Assembly: GCF_009789195.1 (NCBI RefSeq)
Contig: NZ_WSTC01000014.1
Location: forward strand, 1 to 64,000
Length of the DNA stretch: 64,000 nt
Direction of reading: 5' to 3'
Origin: Paenibacillus sp. MMS18-CY102
GTDB taxonomy: Bacteria; Bacillota; Bacilli; Paenibacillales; Paenibacillaceae
Position numbers and translations under genes: made by a program. The notes beneath the pieces were generated by a model that made no database searches, was not told the origin of the DNA, and was given only the letters and a program-made list of their open reading frames with translations. Of this stretch, positions 59,586 to 64,000 are shown piece after piece (position 1 is the first letter of the stretch; each line of letters starts with the position of its first letter).

Positions 59586-60418
59586 TGCAGCTGATTCAGC
59601 GCAAATGGAAGAGCGGCTTAGTTAAAGCGCTCATGGTCCTCTATGCACTCATTACGCTTTATCCGCTGTTATGGCTATTCATGAGCTCGGTGAAATCGAA
59701 CGAAGAATTTTACTCGCGGCCGTTTCTGCTGCCGACGAAGTGGCATTGGGACAGCTTCTCCCGCGCTTGGAACGTCTCGGATATGGGGACGGGGATGTTC
59801 AACTCCATCATCGTAACGGGCATCTCGCTTGTGCTGACGCTGGTCATCGCCGCATTAGCCGCATATGTGCTGTCGCGTTTCCAATTCCGCCTCAAGCTGC
59901 TCGTGATGGGATTGTTCCTGCTCGGCATGCTCATTCCGATTCACAGTACGCTGGTGCCGCTTTTCATTATGATGAACCAAACGCATTTGCTTAACACGTA
60001 CGGCGCGCTCATTTTCCCGTATGTTGCATTTGAATTGCCGATTGCGATTTTCATTCTGCAAGCTTACATGAACACGTTCCCTCGCGAGATTGAGGAAGCT
60101 GCGTTCCTCGATGGCATGGGCTACTGGGGCATCTTCCGTAAAATGATGCTGCCGCTCTCGGCGCCTGCGATGTCGACTGTCGCGATTTTGGCTGTCCTTC
60201 GCTACTGGAACGACTTCTCGTTCGCGCTCGTCTTCATCAGCAAGCCAGCACTCAAAACGCTGCCGCTCAGCTTGTCGATGTTTGCAACCGGCTACATGAC
60301 GGACTACCAGCTTACGATGGCGGCGCTTGCCATGGCTGTTATCCCGACAATCATTGTTTATCTCGTGTTCCAACGCTCGATTATGCAAGGGATGGTTGCA
60401 GGAGCGGTTAAAGGTTAA
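59582..60418 (+). CDS. ABC sugar transporter permease (MalG type)
   Basis: 278-residue second permease of the CUT1 importer, with six helices. The EAA loop reads EEAAFLDGMGYWGIFRKMMLPL, and LRYWNDFSFALVFI follows at the conserved place. Overlap with the first permease by ATGA gives a 1:1 heterodimer. A terminator at 60451-60499 separates it from the hexosaminidase gene, which may be read through or have its own promoter. Confidence 0.93.
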   Translation: MMQLIQRKWKSGLVKALMVLYALITLYPLLWLFMSSVKSNEEFYSRPFLLPTKWHWDSFSRAWNVSDMGTGMFNSIIVTGISLVLTLVIAALAAYVLSRFQFRLKLLVMGLFLLGMLIPIHSTLVPLFIMMNQTHLLNTYGALIFPYVAFELPIAIFILQAYMNTFPREIEEAAFLDGMGYWGIFRKMMLPLSAPAMSTVAILAVLRYWNDFSFALVFISKPALKTLPLSLSMFATGYMTDYQLTMAALAMAVIPTIIVYLVFQRSIMQGMVAGAVKG

Positions 60419-60450
60419 ACGCTTGGAAACGGTTATGAAGAAACAAATTC

Positions 60451-60499
60451 AGCACGGCTCGCGGCGACTTCATAGACCCGCGAGCTTTCCTGCTTTTTT
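60451..60499 (+). terminator. intrinsic terminator after permease genes
   Basis: GGCTCGCGG (60456-60464) / CCGCGAGCT (60478-60486), extended by AGCA/TGCT, then TTTTTT. Partial readthrough to the GH20 gene is possible. Confidence 0.75.
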
Positions 60500-60529
60500 C
60501 TAATTTGAACCCAGTGGAGGGCTCTTACG

Positions 60530-62446
60530 ATGAAGATTCGATTTAACGGTGAAGTGGAAACGCTCCTGCAAGGCATTGAGCGGCTAGCGCCTGCACTTGG
60601 CGTGACGTTATCAAGCGAAGAGGATGCGATTCAGGTACAAGTGTCGCATTTGGCACGCGGCCTGAGCGCAAGCTGGGATGGCGCGGCGGGACGGATCGGC
60701 TATACGGAGAAGCATCAATTTTTCCGGGCGCTGAGCTTATTCGTGCAACACTACAAGCAGGGCGAGCCATTCCGAGTGGAGGAAGAGCAGCATTTTCGCC
60801 AAGTCGGCCCGATGTTCGACGTGTCCCGTAATGCGGTATTGACGGTGGAGAGCTTCAAGCAAATGCTCGATATGCTGGCTTTGATGGGCATGAATACAGT
60901 CATGCTGTATATGGAGGATACGTACACGATTGACGGCGAACCGTACTTCGGCTATATGCGGGGCCGTTATTCCTTCTATGAATTGAAGGAGATCGACGAT
61001 TATGCGGACCAGTACGGCATCGAGGCGTTTCCAAGTATTCAGACGCTGGCGCATATGGAGGAGTTTTTGAAGTGGGAGCCAGTGTTCCATTATAAGGATA
61101 CGAAAGGTGCGCTGCTCGTCGGCGATGAGCGGACAAACCAACTGGTCGAGCGGATGATTAAGGCGGTTAGTGCACCGTTCCGCAGCAAGAAGATTCATAT
61201 CGGGATGGATGAAGCAGAGGAGCTGGGGCGCGGCCGGTATTTGGATCGCAACGGCTTCTCGGAACGGTTCGACATTATGACTGCGCATCTGGACCGCGTG
61301 CTGGCTGTCGTGCGCAGCCAAGGCTTGCAGCCGATGATGTGGAGCGACATGTTTTTGAAGATTGCTTCGGGAGCGGAAGGGCGGGACTACGACACCGAAA
61401 CGACGATTCCCGAGGAGATGGCTAGCCGGATTCCTAGCGGCGTTGATATGGTGTACTGGGATTACGTGCATACGGAGCGGGAAGATTACGAGAAGCTGAT
61501 CGCAGCCCATCGCCCGATTGGCAGCCGCCTTATTTTTGCAGGCGCGGTCTGGATTTTCAACACGTTCGGCGTCAATTATGGCTTGTCACTGACAGCCTCG
61601 GATACGGCGCTTCAAGTGTGCAAGGAGCAGGGCATTGATGAGGTATACGCGACGATGTGGGGCGATGATGGCAACGAGGGCAACCCGTTCGCTGCTTTGC
61701 TTGGCCTGCAACTGTATGCAGAGCACGCTTACACAGCTGGGCAGCCGACAGCGGCGCAGCTTGCGGAGCGCGTGAAGCAATGTACGGGCATGGACGCGGA
61801 GTCGTTCCTGCTGCAGAAGGATTTGGACGAGACGCCGGGTGCGGAGCCGAATAACAGCAAGCAAAGCAATCCGTCGAAGTTTTTGCTGTATCAGGACGTA
61901 TTGCTTGGGCTGTTCGATCACCAGATCGCAGGATTGGAGCTGAACAGCCATTATGCGCAACTGGAAGCGCGCATTCTGAGCAAGCGCGTACCGGGCGATA
62001 AGCTGGACCATGTGCTGGACGTGCCTGAGAAGCTGTGCGCGGTATTGAAGCTGAAGAGCGAACAGGGCATCGCACTCAAAGCGGCGTATGACGCGGGCGA
62101 CCGTGAGGCGCTTCGCCATGCTGCTCTGGTTGAGCTGCCTGCGATTGCCGAGGCGGTCCGCGCGCTTCGGGCAGCGCATCGCACGGTATGGCTGCGCACC
62201 TTCAAGCCATTCGGCTGGGAAGTAATTGATATTCGTTACGGCGGCGTACTGAGCCGGCTGGATACAGCAGCTTATCGCTTGCTGGAATATGCCGATGGCC
62301 GGCTTGGCCGGATCGAAGAGCTAGAGCAGGAGCGATTAGTGTACAGTTCGGCTAACCGGTTCAATAACCGCGGCTTGGGCTGGTGCAGCTACTATTACCG
62401 GATGGCTTCGCCGAATGTGTTTTACCATGTGGTGAACCCGTTCTAA
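60530..62446 (+). CDS. cytoplasmic GH20 beta-N-acetylhexosaminidase
   Basis: 638-residue glycoside hydrolase of family 20. The TIM barrel begins around FDVSRNAVLTVESFKQMLDML, and the catalytic pair D227-E228 lies in HIGMDEAEELG (the Asp orients the substrate acetamido group, Glu is the acid). MMWSDMF and VYWDYVH are further barrel strands. A helical C-terminal region (~430-638) follows. There is no signal peptide, so it acts inside the cell on imported oligosaccharides, releasing non-reducing-end GlcNAc or GalNAc. This couples the ABC importer to the upstream deacetylase/lyase operon. Confidence 0.9.
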   Translation: MKIRFNGEVETLLQGIERLAPALGVTLSSEEDAIQVQVSHLARGLSASWDGAAGRIGYTEKHQFFRALSLFVQHYKQGEPFRVEEEQHFRQVGPMFDVSRNAVLTVESFKQMLDMLALMGMNTVMLYMEDTYTIDGEPYFGYMRGRYSFYELKEIDDYADQYGIEAFPSIQTLAHMEEFLKWEPVFHYKDTKGALLVGDERTNQLVERMIKAVSAPFRSKKIHIGMDEAEELGRGRYLDRNGFSERFDIMTAHLDRVLAVVRSQGLQPMMWSDMFLKIASGAEGRDYDTETTIPEEMASRIPSGVDMVYWDYVHTEREDYEKLIAAHRPIGSRLIFAGAVWIFNTFGVNYGLSLTASDTALQVCKEQGIDEVYATMWGDDGNEGNPFAALLGLQLYAEHAYTAGQPTAAQLAERVKQCTGMDAESFLLQKDLDETPGAEPNNSKQSNPSKFLLYQDVLLGLFDHQIAGLELNSHYAQLEARILSKRVPGDKLDHVLDVPEKLCAVLKLKSEQGIALKAAYDAGDREALRHAALVELPAIAEAVRALRAAHRTVWLRTFKPFGWEVIDIRYGGVLSRLDTAAYRLLEYADGRLGRIEELEQERLVYSSANRFNNRGLGWCSYYYRMASPNVFYHVVNPF

Positions 62447-62505
62447 TGTCCTGCCCGCTGGCAGTGGCAGGCGCAGATGCATATACGAAGATGAACAAGA
62501 GGAGT

Positions 62506-62547
62506 GAGGGGTGTCCCAACAGCCACGAAGGCTGGGGGACACCTCTT
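62506..62547 (+). terminator. terminator after GH20 gene
   Basis: GAGGGGTGTCCC (62506-62517) pairs with GGGACACCTC near 62536-62545, followed by TTTG. Strong stem, short T tract. Confidence 0.65.
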
Positions 62548-62670
62548 TGTGCATTGTAGGGGTCGGAGTTGCGGGTGGAATGGGGTTGCGTTTGCGTGCG
62601 GACTGTGGTGTATTTATGTGCCCCGAAGTATGCCCCGGGTGAGGTCGCATTGATGCGCGCGGAAGCCTGC

Positions 62671-62872
62671 TCATTGCAGATCGTGCAATGGGAACAGCTC
62701 GAATACGGCATCGAGGGGATGTCATTGCAGATCGTGCAACGGGAAACGCGGCTTTTGTATGTTTGGGGCACATTGTGGCTCTGCTCTGCCGAATCTCATT
62801 GCATGAACTGCAATGGGAACCTTCGGGGCGGACTAGTCCTGCCTTTATCGTTGCACAAAATGCAAGCAACGG
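62671..62872. repeat. four copies of a TTGCA...TGCAA palindromic repeat
   Basis: Units at 62671-62694, 62722-62745, 62796-62819 and 62848-62872. The first three share TCATTGCA-N6-TGCAAYGGGAA. The fourth is a variant with a longer inverted arm. Spacings of 51, 74 and 52 bp exclude a CRISPR array. They occupy the 600-bp gap between GH20 and the TetR-type gene; the rest of the gap shows no gene. Confidence 0.75.
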
Positions 62873-63012
62873 TATAGCAATCAGCCCAAATGAAGCAGCT
62901 GATCCCACCGTGGACCGCATCATGTGGCGCATTTACATAAGTTGAAACTCCCCCTATTGCTTTCGACCGCAATTCCCGACATGAAAGCATGTTCTTTCAC
63001 AGCAAAAGCTGT

Positions 63013-63053
63013 CCTAAAAGCCTGCTAACAATGGCTTTTGGGGCATTTTTTTT
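63013..63053 (+). terminator. hairpin with long T-run
   Basis: CCTAAAAGCC (63013-63022) / GGCTTTTGGG (63033-63042) with T8 on the plus strand. No plus-strand gene ends here; it lies at the 3' end of the convergent TetR-type gene. Confidence 0.6.
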
Positions 63054-63054
63054 G

Positions 63055-63765
63055 TTATTGGCGGGAAGCTTCGAAGCCGTCGAACAATACGTTCAGGCCA
63101 AAGGCGAATTCGGCATCTAAATCGGGAGCTGTCGTTATGGCTGCCAATCGGATAACATGCGGATATTGGTCCTGCGGAAGGGATTGAAACCGGTCGGCAT
63201 AGGTTGCACTCATTGCCTCCATTGTTTCGCCTTTGTCCGAGGCGCGGCTTTGCAGCCGGCGCTCTTCGTCAGCAAACCCCATGATGAAGTTTTTGATCAT
63301 GGCCGCTAGCCATGGGACATGGGCATCGAGAAATCCCGCTTGTGATAGCACACGGTATAAGTATTCGATATGAGCAAGCCGAGAAGGGCTTCCTGCAATG
63401 GTAGCGCCCATAATCGTGACGGCGTCCCGGTATTGGTTCAGCGTGTGGCGGAAGTTGCTTGCCCACTGTGCCAGCTGCTCACGCCAAGCTAAGCTTGCAT
63501 CTGGGAACGGGATTTGTTTGCTGATTTGTTCCGCTAGCCCGTGGAGCAGCTGCTCTTTATCTTTGACATGATAATAAAGGGCGGCTGCCTTCACGCCAAG
63601 TGCATCCGCAATTCGCCGCATGCTAATGTTCGCAAGGCTCTCCGATTGAAGCAGCTCTAATGCGATGTTTATAATTCGGTCACGATCAAGAGGCGTATGA
63701 AGCGGCTCCTGTTGCCCGGCGAGCGGTATAGATTCGGAAGTGGGATAAATGCGTCTTCGGGCCAT
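63055..63765 (-). CDS. TetR-family regulator with TetR_C all-alpha domain
   Basis: 236-residue repressor. ATG 63765 (MARRRIYP) is 7 bp after GGAGG, so the longer start at 63783 is rejected. A ~28-residue leader precedes the HTH (LANISMRRIADALGVKAAALYYHVKDKEQLL). The C-terminal domain (~90-236) follows the tetracycline-repressor type (TetR_C) with WLAAMIKNFIMGF. It is divergent from a gene starting at 63877, whose TTGACA promoter and an AATTATAATT dyad lie between. It probably represses that gene. Confidence 0.88.
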   Translation of the reverse strand: MARRRIYPTSESIPLAGQQEPLHTPLDRDRIINIALELLQSESLANISMRRIADALGVKAAALYYHVKDKEQLLHGLAEQISKQIPFPDASLAWREQLAQWASNFRHTLNQYRDAVTIMGATIAGSPSRLAHIEYLYRVLSQAGFLDAHVPWLAAMIKNFIMGFADEERRLQSRASDKGETMEAMSATYADRFQSLPQDQYPHVIRLAAITTAPDLDAEFAFGLNVLFDGFEASRQ

Positions 63766-63790
63766 TCGTGAGCCTCCACTCATTTGGTTA

Positions 63791-63819
63791 TTGACAATTA
63801 TAGCATAAGGGATTAATCT
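63791..63819 (+). promoter_or_regulatory. sigma-A promoter of the right-edge gene
   Basis: -35 TTGACA (63791-63796), 17-bp spacer, -10 TAATCT (63814-63819). An AATTATAATT dyad at 63830-63839 just downstream is a candidate TetR-type operator. Confidence 0.65.
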
Positions 63820-63876
63820 AACGTCATTAAATTATAATTTATTATTGTTAAATTAAATGATGGCGGAGGGATTCAA

Positions 63877-64000
63877 ATGAGCAAGGATACAAACCAGAGG
63901 CCGATGAATGCGATTGTTCGCGTTGCGCAGCAGGCGTTGCCTGCCGCATGGAGACAGGCTTACGAGGGCCAAGAAGCGGAATGGGAGGATATGTTCAACC
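63877..64000 (+). CDS. unknown protein, 3' partial
   Basis: ATG 63877 follows GGCGGAGGG with good spacing and is open to the right edge (41 codons visible). The N-terminus is hydrophilic, Gln- and Ala-rich (VRVAQQALPAAWRQAYEGQ). No family can be named from this much. Divergent position and a strong promoter make it the likely target of the TetR-type repressor. Confidence 0.6.
   Translation, partial: MSKDTNQRPMNAIVRVAQQALPAAWRQAYEGQEAEWEDMFN

Noticed and set aside
60424-60440. CcpA cre-like site (GGAAACGGTTA) before GH20
   Set aside because: Three mismatches to the cre consensus and placed after the permease stop, not at a promoter.
60737-61510. 257-codon minus-strand open frame opposite GH20
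   Set aside because: Antisense shadow with no recognisable domain.
62671-62872. CRISPR array
   Set aside because: Only four units, irregular spacing (51, 74, 52 bp), diverged copies and no cas genes.

Overview
The window looks like chromosomal DNA of an endospore-forming, moderate-GC Gram-positive bacterium of the Paenibacillaceae (Paenibacillus/Cohnella type). The evidence is a GerA-type spore germinant receptor operon in A-C-B order, two large SLH-domain surface proteins, a class D sortase with an LPQTG adhesin, a YesM/YesN-type two-component system beside an ABC sugar importer without its own ATPase, strong Shine-Dalgarno sites, frequent TTG/GTG starts, and short palindromic intergenic repeats. 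No rRNA, tRNA or CRISPR array is visible.

Layout. 1-4.1 kb: tail of an Rhs-type polymorphic toxin locus. It holds two Hint-domain toxin C-termini, each followed by a likely immunity gene. They are separated by a truncated IS3-family transposase and a frameshifted Rhs core fragment; the second toxin resembles the bacterial EndoU nucleases. 4.1-5.4 kb: MerR regulator and divergent SDR with a 19-bp-spacer MerR-type promoter. 5.6-9.8 kb: germinant receptor operon on the minus strand with a convergent, overlapping two-TM protein gene. 10-13.9 kb: greA, a Fur-box-controlled FhuF-like protein, and an oxidoreductase plus ECF41 sigma factor pair behind an ECF41-type promoter. 14-17.3 kb: glycosyltransferases, a PlsY-like acyltransferase and gene remnants. 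17.4-19.3 kb: adenine deaminase under a purine riboswitch whose key base predicts adenine specificity. 19.5-25.5 kb: PanE-like reductase, zinc-free alcohol dehydrogenase, exported esterase with a carbohydrate-binding-like tail, and an ArsR/SDR pair.

25.6-34.4 kb: class D sortase and a 2594-residue wall-anchored adhesin with 13 SdrD B-type repeats. 34.4-40.7 kb: small regulatory islands (LysR/tautomerase/CMD, MarR/MBL hydrolase, TetR/MBL hydrolase/DoxX), several with recognisable dyad operators. 40.9-47.7 kb: two SLH proteins sharing a modular C-terminus; the second contains three near-identical 276-bp units. 47.9-48.6 kb: a cupin protein with a sigma-K-like promoter.

48.9-62.4 kb is the most coherent system. 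An operon encodes an amidohydrolase/deacetylase, a DgaE-type PLP ammonia-lyase, a DgaF-type KDPG aldolase, a KDG-type kinase and a GntR repressor, preceded by two copies of a palindromic operator. It is followed by YesM/YesN, a solute-binding lipoprotein, two permeases and a cytoplasmic GH20 hexosaminidase. Read together, this is a plausible route from N-acetylhexosaminyl-aldonic acids (such as C1-oxidised chitin oligosaccharides) through 2-acetamido-2-deoxygluconate, glucosaminate, KDG and KDPG to pyruvate and glyceraldehyde 3-phosphate. The substrate is inferred, not shown. The window ends with a repeat-rich gap, a TetR repressor and the start of a divergent gene.
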